DNA from: an uncultured Bacteroidales bacterium
GTDB lineage: Bacteria; Bacteroidota; Bacteroidia; Bacteroidales; UBA932
DNA: 64,000 nt
Direction of reading: 5' to 3'
NCBI GenBank assembly: GCA_934700615.1
Contig: CAKUXR010000016.1
Location: 1-64,000 of the forward strand
Part shown: positions 35,149 to 42,734 of the stretch, piece by piece
How the letters are laid out: every line of letters begins with the position of its first letter
How positions within the stretch are numbered: the first letter of the stretch is position 1
The notes under the pieces: model-generated
The model's database searches: none
What the model saw: the letters and a program-made list of their open reading frames with translations, nothing else
What the model was told of the DNA's origin: nothing
Translations under genes and position numbers: made by a program

Positions 35149-35281
35149 GTACCACTTGAAACGTTTTCGCGGAACAAAACGCAGGTCGAAAACCATTTCG
35201 TACCACTCAAAACGTTTAAACGGTACCGAATGCCAAAATAAACTAATTCCGTACCACGTAAAACGTTTTCGCGGAACAAAA
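35149..35281. repeat. Three palindromic repeats with an exact 51-bp period
   Basis: Units start at 35149, 35200 and 35251. Each begins GTACCAC, has a central AAACGTTT and ends (C)GGAAC or CGGTACC, so each unit is an imperfect palindrome of about 30 bp. The 20-bp stretches between them (CGCAGGTCGAAAACCATTTC and TGCCAAAATAAACTAATTCC) are unrelated to each other. The array looks CRISPR-like but has only three units, 20-bp spacers and no cas gene in the window. The rest of the gap (35282-35357) is a C-rich run of CCCAGAC-type words. Confidence 0.7.
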
Positions 35282-35357
35282 TCCCAGAATTTCCCAGACT
35301 GCCCCGGCTGCCCCGTCTATCCCAGACCATCCAGACTACCTCGTCTGTCCACCCCGA

Positions 35358-36869
35358 CTATCCCTGATGCGCAGGCCTGAGCAAATCCAGGACCACCTTC
35401 ACAGGATTGAACGTATCCAGAGGGACCTCGACGAAACACGTGTTCCAGTCACTCATCGAACCGTTCCACAGGCCAGGAAGCTCGAGAGCCTTGAGGTCAC
35501 GCCCCTGGTAACTCTTGGAACTCATGAAACCGGCATCCTCATCCACGAAATCCAGAAGATTGAACTTGTCCCCCTTGTAATTCCTGATACAGCAGACAAG
35601 ATCCACAGGATTGAAATGAGTGGCACGGGACAGGATATCACGGGAACGCTCATCCTCCATATTGATCTGGACACTCTCCAGAATCTGAAGATTGGACGAA
35701 CCGTCCTTGCCGGCGATAATGAACGGACCGCCGCCTGGCTCACCCTGATTGCGGACCATACCGCAGACACGGATAGGACGGTCAAGCTTTGACCTCAGCA
35801 GGGCAACCCTCTCGGCAGGAGTACGCATGAGAGGAAGCTGGATGCAAAGCTCACTGTCAAGGAACGACTCGATCTCGTCACAAAGACATTGACACTCATC
35901 AGAAGCGACATCCGCGACAGCGTCGAGCTTGCGGAGATAGCCGAAAATGATGTCCCTCAGCTCCAAGCACCTTCCCATGAGGACCTTCTTGTAACGCGCA
36001 GTCACACCCAGGAACCTGTCATTGGAGACATTGTCAATGTTCTTGATGGAAACCAGCTCATCCTGGAGATTGTTCAGGTTATAAATCAATGCACCATGAC
36101 CGGCAGGCCTGAACAGGAGACTTCCGTCCTCCTTTCTGAAAGGCCTGTTCTCCATATCGACAGCCACAGTATCGGTAGCCTTGTCCTGGAACGTGAACGA
36201 GATATTGTACTTCACGCCATACTTCTTCTCATAAGCGGCTTTGACCTCATCCAGAGCGGCCTCGAACAGAGGCTTGAACTCAGGAGAAATAGTGAACACG
36301 ACATTGGCAGAACCGTCCGCATTTCTCATATAGTCCTGAGCCTCAACAAGATGCTCAGCAAAAGCAGTCCTGCACTCCCCGTCCGGATATCTGTGGAAAC
36401 GGATCACGCCCTTCGGCTTCGAGCCATAGCCAAGCCCACTGTCATTGAGGACCTTGTCGGCAACATCCTTGCGGTAATCCGCATTGTCCTCAGGTTGGCC
36501 GAACATCTCCTCAGTATAGAACGCGAAATCCCTGATACGCGCAGCAAGCTTGCCCACAGGAGAATCAGCGCCGGGATCAGTGCCGTTTTCCAGAGCGGAA
36601 AGCCCTGCGAAAATGTCCTTGAACATACGGGAAGCAGCTCCGGAAGCAGGCACGAACTTGCACTTTCCGGCCACAAAAGCATTGTCACAATAAGCGACAG
36701 CCTTATCAGCCTCCTCCTCGCTCATCACCTTGATTCCACGCTCAGGAGTCGCAGGTCCCACGATATCCATCCACGGAAATCCTTTCTTGAAACGCTCAAC
36801 TTGAGCCTCAACGGTCTTTACTGAAGAGCCACGCTCCCCAATAGCTTTAATGTCATCCTTACTAAACAT
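35358..36869 (-). CDS. DUF4301 family protein
   Basis: The 503-residue soluble protein matches the Bacteroidetes DUF4301 family along its length: the N-terminal KDDIKAIGERGSS, the sugar-nucleotide-transferase-like segment FVPASGAASRMFKD (about 73-86), the middle KGVIRFHRYPDGECRTAFAEH and RPAGHGALIYNLN, and the C-terminal NPVDLVCC. The GASGAA-like loop suggests a nucleotidyltransferase-type fold, but the activity is not known. It is the last gene of the recF-dciA-pdxB operon, with a two-base gap. Confidence 0.9.
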   Translation of the reverse strand: MFSKDDIKAIGERGSSVKTVEAQVERFKKGFPWMDIVGPATPERGIKVMSEEEADKAVAYCDNAFVAGKCKFVPASGAASRMFKDIFAGLSALENGTDPGADSPVGKLAARIRDFAFYTEEMFGQPEDNADYRKDVADKVLNDSGLGYGSKPKGVIRFHRYPDGECRTAFAEHLVEAQDYMRNADGSANVVFTISPEFKPLFEAALDEVKAAYEKKYGVKYNISFTFQDKATDTVAVDMENRPFRKEDGSLLFRPAGHGALIYNLNNLQDELVSIKNIDNVSNDRFLGVTARYKKVLMGRCLELRDIIFGYLRKLDAVADVASDECQCLCDEIESFLDSELCIQLPLMRTPAERVALLRSKLDRPIRVCGMVRNQGEPGGGPFIIAGKDGSSNLQILESVQINMEDERSRDILSRATHFNPVDLVCCIRNYKGDKFNLLDFVDEDAGFMSSKSYQGRDLKALELPGLWNGSMSDWNTCFVEVPLDTFNPVKVVLDLLRPAHQG

Positions 36870-36871
36870 AT

Positions 36872-37921
36872 CTAGTCTATATAAACTTCTCTCCTGTAAT
36901 TGTATTCACTCCTGAGCCTGTCGAAGTTCTCAGGATTCAGCCTCAGCATGAAATCGTCGGTAAAAATCGGATAATTGTACTGGAGCACCGACGCGATCTC
37001 TCCCTGGTTCAAGCCCTTGAGATCCAGCTTTACAGCCTCATTCTCAGGCAGATCCGTCTTCGGGAAGAACTCATAGAGTTCCGTAATACCGAAATAATGA
37101 GCTACCGCCCTGACCGCTGCCGCAGTACCATTCTGCTTGCCCTGATACGAATATCCCGCAATATGAGGAGTCGCAATCGCAACCTTGTCCATAAGGTCCA
37201 GGTCAATGTCAGGCTCATGATTCCATGTGTCAATGATAACCGGGCCCAGCTTCGGAATCGCTGCCTTGAGCGCATCATCGCACACGACCTCACCCCTTGC
37301 AGCATTGATAAAGAACGCACCCGGCTGCATCAGCGAGAAGAACTCGCTGTTCGCCATTCCCCTTGTCGTCTCGTCGAGCGGCACGTGGAGCGTGACGATC
37401 TGCGAATTCTGCAGCAGATAATCCAGGTCACAGAAGCCGAAAGACCCTTCTGCCTCCGCACGCGGCGGATCGCACTTGAGAATCTTGAAGCCCAATGCGC
37501 GTCCCATCCTCTCGATCAGGCTGCCCACATGACCCACACCGATGATACCGATGGTATCTCCCTGCAGGCTGATGGACCTCCTGGAAGCAAGACCGTAAAG
37601 AGCCGAGAAAACATACTCCATGACACCTCCGGCATTGCACCCGGGAGCATTGCGGACCACAATTCCCTTGGAATCGCAATATGGAAAGTCAATGTGGTCA
37701 GTTCCGATTGTAGCCGTAGCTATGAACTTCACCTTCGAGCCCTCAAGAAGATCGGCATTGCACTTCGTTCTGGTCCTGACCATCAGGACATCGGCATCCC
37801 TGACATCCTCCGGACCGATTTTATCACCGGGAAGATAAGTCATATCCGCATACGGGTCGAAGACTCCCTCCAAAAAAGGAATTGCCTTATCGGCAACTAT
37901 TTTCAATCTCTTGTTACACAT
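36872..37921 (-). CDS. pdxB: 4-phosphoerythronate dehydrogenase
   Basis: 349 residues. It catalyses the second step of the DXP-dependent pyridoxal phosphate pathway (4-phospho-D-erythronate to 2-oxo-3-hydroxy-4-phosphobutanoate). Visible are the PdxB start (KIVADKAIPFLEGVF), VRTRTKCN, ATIGTDHIDF, the NAD loop IGIIGVGHVGS (about 124-134), the catalytic Arg in INAARGEVV, WNHEPDID and the catalytic His in TPHIAGYSYQGK. It lies one base after dciA and two before the DUF4301 gene. Confidence 0.95.
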   Translation of the reverse strand: MCNKRLKIVADKAIPFLEGVFDPYADMTYLPGDKIGPEDVRDADVLMVRTRTKCNADLLEGSKVKFIATATIGTDHIDFPYCDSKGIVVRNAPGCNAGGVMEYVFSALYGLASRRSISLQGDTIGIIGVGHVGSLIERMGRALGFKILKCDPPRAEAEGSFGFCDLDYLLQNSQIVTLHVPLDETTRGMANSEFFSLMQPGAFFINAARGEVVCDDALKAAIPKLGPVIIDTWNHEPDIDLDLMDKVAIATPHIAGYSYQGKQNGTAAAVRAVAHYFGITELYEFFPKTDLPENEAVKLDLKGLNQGEIASVLQYNYPIFTDDFMLRLNPENFDRLRSEYNYRREVYID

Positions 37922-37922
37922 A

Positions 37923-38267
37923 TCACCTTAAAACCAATGATTTTACAGGAGCGGTGCATCCGGTATTGCTGTAAAGCGGATCCGAAGTAACTACCCTGTT
38001 TATCTCCTCAATTATAGCATCCCTGTTGAAAAACAACTGGTTACGCACAACAGAGGATGATATCCCGCAAATGAGGACACCATCCTTCAGAAATTTCGAC
38101 AAAGTATATGGGGCGGCGCCCGTGACCTTGTCCCATGCGGAAAGCACGAGATGGACATCCATACCCGCGGACAGCCTCATCGCCTTCAGGAACAGAGGCA
38201 TGATATTGTCCATCTGCATCGGCTCCTTGCGCTCCATGGAAATGCTCTTTCCCTTATATCTGCCCAT
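37923..38267 (-). CDS. DUF721 / DciA-like protein
   Basis: 114 residues from the ATG at 38267, which overlaps the recF stop (AATGGGCAGATATAA). The DUF721 core is visible: MPLFLKAMRLSAGMD, LSAWDKVTGAAPYTLSKFLKDGVL and VVRNQLFFNRDAIIEEINRV. Members of this family include DciA, which loads the replicative helicase DnaB. The neighbourhood next to recF fits a replication role. Confidence 0.88.
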   Translation of the reverse strand: MGRYKGKSISMERKEPMQMDNIMPLFLKAMRLSAGMDVHLVLSAWDKVTGAAPYTLSKFLKDGVLICGISSSVVRNQLFFNRDAIIEEINRVVTSDPLYSNTGCTAPVKSLVLR

Positions 38268-39366
38268 TTTCCACCCTCCTGAAATTACCGCCTTCTGTCT
38301 CGAAATAAGCCCTGTCAGATGTAATGCTGTCCACAATGCCGGCAAGACGGACCTTGTTGCTGTCAGTAATGAAAATCTGACCGAATTCATTGCCGGCCAC
38401 CATAGCCAGCAGATTGGCGGTCCTGCTCATGTCAAGCTTGTCGAACACGTCATCCAGCAGAAGCATCGGCGGAACACCGAAACTCTCCTTCATGAGCTCA
38501 TACTGGGCGAACTTTAGAGAAACCAGAAAAGACTTCTGCTGTCCCTGGGAACCGCAGCGGCGGATGGGATGCCCGTTCATACCGAAAGTCAGGTCATCAC
38601 GCTGAGGACCGGCGGAAGTATAGCCCAGAACCAGATCCTTGTTCCTCGCTGCCGCCAGAAGTTCTGTCAATGCCCCTGCCTCAAGGTCTGACTTGTAACC
38701 CACCACGACCTTTTCCCGGCCGCCAGAAAGGTCATGATAGAACTTCTCCACAACAGGCGAAAGACGCTCGGCAAAAGACTTGCGCTTCTCATATATGCGC
38801 GAGGCATAGACCGACATCCTCTCCTCCATGATTTCCAGAAGGGCCATGTCTGGCCGGTAATTCTTCAGAGCCGAGTTGCGCTGGTCAAGAAGCTTATTAT
38901 ATTGCTGGACATCAGAGAGATACTCATTATCCATCTGAGAAAGGACCATATTCATGAACCTCCTCCTGTCCTCCCCGGAATCACTCACCAGAGACACGTC
39001 GTCAGGAGACACCATCACCACGGGCAGTTCGCCGATATGCTCTGAAATACGCTGGTAAGGCTTGTCATCCCTGCGGAGCTTCTTCTCCCCCTTGTGCATC
39101 ACCTTGATAGAGAATCTGGAACGCAATGCACTCTGCATCAGATAGTTTCCCGAGATGGAAAAAGAATCGGCCCCATACCGGAAGTTATCCCGGTCCGATG
39201 ACCTGAAAGCGCTCTTTGTCATTGAAAGATACCATACGGCATCGAGAAGATTGGTCTTTCCCTCCCCGTTCCCGCCGGAGATGCAGTTGATATTGGCAGA
39301 GAACTCGAGCTCCGCCAGTGCAATGTTTCTATAGTCCTGAACTACAAGTTTTTCCAGAATCGCCAT
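38254..39366 (-). CDS. recF: DNA replication and repair protein RecF
   Basis: The 370-residue SMC-like ATPase loads RecA at gaps with RecO and RecR. Walker A is GGNGEGKTN (about 33-41), the ABC signature is CGSQGQQKSF (about 272) and Walker B is MLLLDDVFDKLD (about 300). The start KLVVQDYRNIALAELEF is typical. The Q-loop region (AVWYLSMTKSAF) is also present. It is the first gene of a four-gene operon (recF-dciA-pdxB-DUF4301), with a TATCTTTG box at 39389-39396. Confidence 0.96.
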   Translation of the reverse strand: MAILEKLVVQDYRNIALAELEFSANINCISGGNGEGKTNLLDAVWYLSMTKSAFRSSDRDNFRYGADSFSISGNYLMQSALRSRFSIKVMHKGEKKLRRDDKPYQRISEHIGELPVVMVSPDDVSLVSDSGEDRRRFMNMVLSQMDNEYLSDVQQYNKLLDQRNSALKNYRPDMALLEIMEERMSVYASRIYEKRKSFAERLSPVVEKFYHDLSGGREKVVVGYKSDLEAGALTELLAAARNKDLVLGYTSAGPQRDDLTFGMNGHPIRRCGSQGQQKSFLVSLKFAQYELMKESFGVPPMLLLDDVFDKLDMSRTANLLAMVAGNEFGQIFITDSNKVRLAGIVDSITSDRAYFETEGGNFRRVENGQI

Positions 39367-39388
39367 TCCGCACAGATTAATGTCCTAG

Positions 39389-39396
39389 CAAAGATA
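39389..39396 (-). promoter_or_regulatory. -7 box for the recF operon
   Basis: The minus strand reads TATCTTTG, a full TAnnTTTG match, 23 bases before the recF start codon. Confidence 0.6.
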
Positions 39397-39504
39397 ACTC
39401 ATTTCCATGACTTTTCCGAGCAGTTCACGAAATACAGGCCTCCGCAAACGCAAACCGGCAGCCCTTCGCAAGGCCGCCAGTCTGACAAATCTAAAAACAC
39501 TAAA

Positions 39505-40965
39505 TTATCGTGGTTCCTGAGCACCGCATCCCGGAACGGCACCGAACACGTCGATAGCCTTCTGCCAAGGATAACGGTTGAAGTACATTGACACCGAAGA
39601 AGTCATAGTACCGGTCATGTTCATACCCATTGCCGAACGGAAAGTGTTGGCAGCGGAATTAGGGTCATACGAAGTAGTCTCCTTATATGAAACACTCAAG
39701 AATCCATTCAGGTAAGCCTCGTCGAGCCTGCCCTTGAAGAGGGCCGGATCAGTAAGAGACTCGTTGCCGCCCGTCTCGGCGATGGCATCCACATCGTCGA
39801 AATCATCAACATTCACTCTGGTAAGCATTCCGCCTCCAGGGATGGTAAGGTCGGTGATGCGGTTCAGGAAGAAGATATTGTTCTTCACCACATCGTGACG
39901 CTTGGCCTCGCGGTTCGCATCGCTGTCAATGTGAGTCCTGTCAAGACCCGCGAAAATGGTCAGGCCGATGATATTGTTCTCCAGAGTACAGCTTGTACCA
40001 GGCTGGAACCTGAAACCGAAACCCTGAGACTGGAGATCCTTGGTATAAGACCATACGAAAAGGACGGTATTGTTGCGGAAATCAATCTTGGTAATGGCGT
40101 TAGGATCCGGACCGCGGACATCCATCGTGGTGACACGGTTATTGATGAACGCGCAGTTGTCCACTGTCAATGAGCCTTTCAGAAGGCCGCAGATGGTGGT
40201 ATTCGGACCATTCACGAATGTGCAGTTGCGGATCAGGACATTGAGATTGTTTACCTTTCCGGCCACTCCGTCGAAATAGATGAAGTAAGTCTCCTGGGTA
40301 TAGACCTCCTTGTTTTCAAGATTCGGACCGCCCTGTCCCTTGGAACCCTCACGCATCATGAACGAGGTCTCCACGCCCTCCGGCCAGCCTTCGCCGCGGA
40401 GATTGTAGCCGATGGCATTGCCCTTGTTGAACAGGAACCCGTCGATGACGAGAGAAGAGGAAGGCTTTTCAATGCTGCGGATCTGGATAGTTCCGCGCCC
40501 CTGCGAAGAACCGTTGGAATTCGCGTCAGGAGCAATCGTCGTAAGATGCTTGAGCACATCACGCTCAGAGAAATCCTCACTGTAGCCGCCCAAAATGACG
40601 AGAGGCTTGTCAATGATAATGTTGCCTCTGTTCATGAGACCGAAATAATTGCCTTCGGCAACTCTGATTTCGGAACCGTCAGTAGCCAGGTCAATGGCTT
40701 TCTGAATGTTTTTCAATGCTGTTGAAGGACTGAGTCCGTCATTCTTGTTGGAGCCGCTGCGGGACACATAATATGTCGGGCCCGAAGCTCGCGGAACAGC
40801 CGCACCTACGGATGCGGAACCTGCTTTTTCGACTGCCGTATTCATTTTTTCAGTGGTATTGTTCGCCGCATCCTTGAGTTTCTTCAAGAAACCCTGACCA
40901 CTGGAAGGTGTCGTCAGAGCCAGAAGAGACACAAGCAGGGCGACATTTCTAAAAATACTTTTCAT
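39505..40965 (-). CDS. Secreted right-handed beta-helix protein
   Basis: 486 residues with a signal peptide (ends PSSGQ). Residues about 65-120 carry the DUF1565/pectate-lyase-like entry motif YYVSRSGSNKNDGLSPSTAL then IQKAIDLATDGSEIRVAEG. The following 300 residues show the repeating short strands of a parallel beta-helix (TLENNIIGLTIFAG, NCTFVNGPNTTICG, NCAFINNRVTTMDV). No catalytic triad could be assigned, so a polysaccharide-binding or structural surface role is as likely as lyase activity. It is the last gene of the envelope operon, 12 bp after the barrel gene. Confidence 0.85.
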   Translation of the reverse strand: MKSIFRNVALLVSLLALTTPSSGQGFLKKLKDAANNTTEKMNTAVEKAGSASVGAAVPRASGPTYYVSRSGSNKNDGLSPSTALKNIQKAIDLATDGSEIRVAEGNYFGLMNRGNIIIDKPLVILGGYSEDFSERDVLKHLTTIAPDANSNGSSQGRGTIQIRSIEKPSSSLVIDGFLFNKGNAIGYNLRGEGWPEGVETSFMMREGSKGQGGPNLENKEVYTQETYFIYFDGVAGKVNNLNVLIRNCTFVNGPNTTICGLLKGSLTVDNCAFINNRVTTMDVRGPDPNAITKIDFRNNTVLFVWSYTKDLQSQGFGFRFQPGTSCTLENNIIGLTIFAGLDRTHIDSDANREAKRHDVVKNNIFFLNRITDLTIPGGGMLTRVNVDDFDDVDAIAETGGNESLTDPALFKGRLDEAYLNGFLSVSYKETTSYDPNSAANTFRSAMGMNMTGTMTSSVSMYFNRYPWQKAIDVFGAVPGCGAQEPR

Positions 40966-40977
40966 AACCTTCTCTTA

Positions 40978-41961
40978 TTAGAAATAATAGTTGAGAGAGA
41001 GACAGAAACCGATGTTCTCGGTACCATAGAGGACAGCGTGACTGCCCGGGCTCACGAGGTCATTGTACTGCTCCACCTTACCTGTCTTGGAAGAGAATCC
41101 CTCGAACTTGGTCCAGGTCTGAGGCTGGAAGGTAAACATCACCGGAGTGAATGTCATCGCGCCGGTAAGGGAGAGACGGCCTGTCATGAACCACTCCACA
41201 CCCATATCGGCACTGACGCCGACACCATGGATATAGCCGACATTGTAACGCTCGGTAGGACGTGCATATGCGATTCCGAGATCCGCCTGGAAATCATTGA
41301 GAGTAGGATCTTTTCCGACAGCCGGACGCGCCATCGGCATCGTCGAAGGGACACGGTTCTCAGGAGTCATGGTGTTTCCGTAATTGAAGCCGAGACTGCC
41401 GCCTGCGATAGAGTACGACACATTGAATCCCGCCATGAAACGGAGAGGGCCGGTGCCTGCAAGATACTGGAATCCCAATGCGAGACTTCCGCTGTTGAGG
41501 TTGGACACCACGGCATCCGCCACCTGGTTCCTGGAATCGGGATTGACAGCCTTGGCGAGGTCGTCATCCACATATTCACGATAGTCGATGTGGCTTCCGT
41601 TAAGACCGACGGTCGCGCGGAACGCCCACTTGTCACTCAGAAAATATCTGAATCTGAATGCTGCCAGAGGGTCCTGGGAAAGGATGAACATCTGTTTCTT
41701 GGACCCGGCCATTCCTTCAATGAACTCGCCGGCGAAGTCGCCGTTGTCAGGCTGCATCTTCAGGCGGTATGAAAGAGTTGCAGGGTTGAACGTGACACCG
41801 ATGGACCAGTCGCCCCTCTTCGGTGAGAAACGGGGAGCCTTCCGGATGGTGCCCGCATAGGCCATCATTTCACCGGACTCGCTGCCGTTTCCCTGCGCCT
41901 TCGCGCCCATCGACATTAAAGTCAATGCCGCAAGGCTCATTATCAAGTATTTTTTCATCAT
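40978..41961 (-). CDS. Outer-membrane beta-barrel protein
   Basis: 327 residues with a signal peptide (ends MGAKAQ). It is an alternating-strand protein (WSIGVTFNPATLSYRL, SLALGFQYLAGTGPLRFMAG, DMGVEWFMTGRLSLTGAM) ending in an aromatic C-terminal strand (LSLNYYF), the signature of an integral outer-membrane barrel inserted by BamA. It resembles the small PorT/OmpW-like barrels of Bacteroidetes. It is encoded between the lipoprotein fusion gene and the beta-helix gene, in one transcription unit. Confidence 0.88.
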   Translation of the reverse strand: MMKKYLIMSLAALTLMSMGAKAQGNGSESGEMMAYAGTIRKAPRFSPKRGDWSIGVTFNPATLSYRLKMQPDNGDFAGEFIEGMAGSKKQMFILSQDPLAAFRFRYFLSDKWAFRATVGLNGSHIDYREYVDDDLAKAVNPDSRNQVADAVVSNLNSGSLALGFQYLAGTGPLRFMAGFNVSYSIAGGSLGFNYGNTMTPENRVPSTMPMARPAVGKDPTLNDFQADLGIAYARPTERYNVGYIHGVGVSADMGVEWFMTGRLSLTGAMTFTPVMFTFQPQTWTKFEGFSSKTGKVEQYNDLVSPGSHAVLYGTENIGFCLSLNYYF

Positions 41962-42040
41962 ATAGTCGATTTAAAGTTAGCTGCCGACTCCGGTGCCGCA
42001 AGCCAATGACTTGCGGACTGGAGGTGCAGAGATGTCATCA

Positions 42041-42697
42041 CTACTGGACCAGGCCGGACTCACCATAATATGCGACAGGCTTCATATCCAGCTTGAAGTA
42101 AGCCGCCGTGCCGCAAGACAATGTCTTGGCGATATCAGCGTGGAAATAAGCACTGGTCTCTACAGAGCCGCCTTTGTCCTTGCTGGTCTTGGCAGTACCG
42201 GTTCCCCTGCATTCAACTCTCACCTCAAGAGTCTGTCCTACAGGGCATCCGAGAGTTGTCTCGAAATAACCGTCCTGACGGACCTTGACAGTTTTGAGGG
42301 CATATTCCACATTTCCCTTGTCATCTTTCTGTCCGTAGAAGATATTCACAGGCAATCCCACCTCTGCAGGAGAAGGGTCCGATCCTGTAGGAGCATATCT
42401 GACATGGCCGCACACTATGCTCTTCACCGGGATATTCTCCTCGGTAAGGTCAGTCGGGTCAACGTGCTCGCAGGACACGCATGCGGTTCCTGCCAATGAA
42501 GCGATAACCAGAAGTCCTGCAAGACCTTTCATCTTGGCGATGGATATTTTCCTGAATTCCTTGAGCATCGGTTCCAATGCGAGGGAAGCTTTGCGGGCGC
42601 GCAATCCTGCTGCCTTGTTTCCTTTCTTCTCCTGTGCTGTAGCGTCGCGAAGCATCGACTCCGCCGCCTTCTTGATTTGTTTCAAAAGTTCTTCCAT
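42041..42697 (-). CDS. Histone-H1-like (Hc1) segment fused in frame to a lipoprotein
   Basis: 218 residues. Residues 1-54 match the small Bacteroidetes Hc1/histone-H1-like nucleoid proteins: EKKGNKAAGLRARKASLALE followed by LKEFRKIS. Immediately after, from Met 56 (42532), comes a lipoprotein signal peptide (MKGLAGLLVIASLAG then TACVSC), and the rest (about 77-218) is a beta-sandwich, carboxypeptidase-regulatory-like domain (VNIFYGQKDDKGNVEY, GYFETTLGCPVGQTLEVRV). A cytoplasmic DNA-binding segment before an export signal makes little sense as one protein. Either translation really begins at 42532, or two genes were joined by a deletion. Confidence 0.75.
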   Translation of the reverse strand: MEELLKQIKKAAESMLRDATAQEKKGNKAAGLRARKASLALEPMLKEFRKISIAKMKGLAGLLVIASLAGTACVSCEHVDPTDLTEENIPVKSIVCGHVRYAPTGSDPSPAEVGLPVNIFYGQKDDKGNVEYALKTVKVRQDGYFETTLGCPVGQTLEVRVECRGTGTAKTSKDKGGSVETSAYFHADIAKTLSCGTAAYFKLDMKPVAYYGESGLVQ

Positions 42698-42734
42698 AAT
42701 AAAGTGTGTATTAATTATTTATAACTGTCAAACT

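Noticed and set aside
35149..35281. True CRISPR array
   Set aside because: Only three units, 20-bp spacers, palindromic units and no cas genes in 64 kb. Kept as an unexplained repeat array instead.
35889..36824. 311-residue plus-strand open frame opposite the DUF4301 gene
   Set aside because: A shadow frame. The DUF4301 protein on the other strand is recognisable over its whole length.
37097..37990. 297-residue plus-strand open frame opposite pdxB
   Set aside because: A shadow of pdxB, which has all family motifs.
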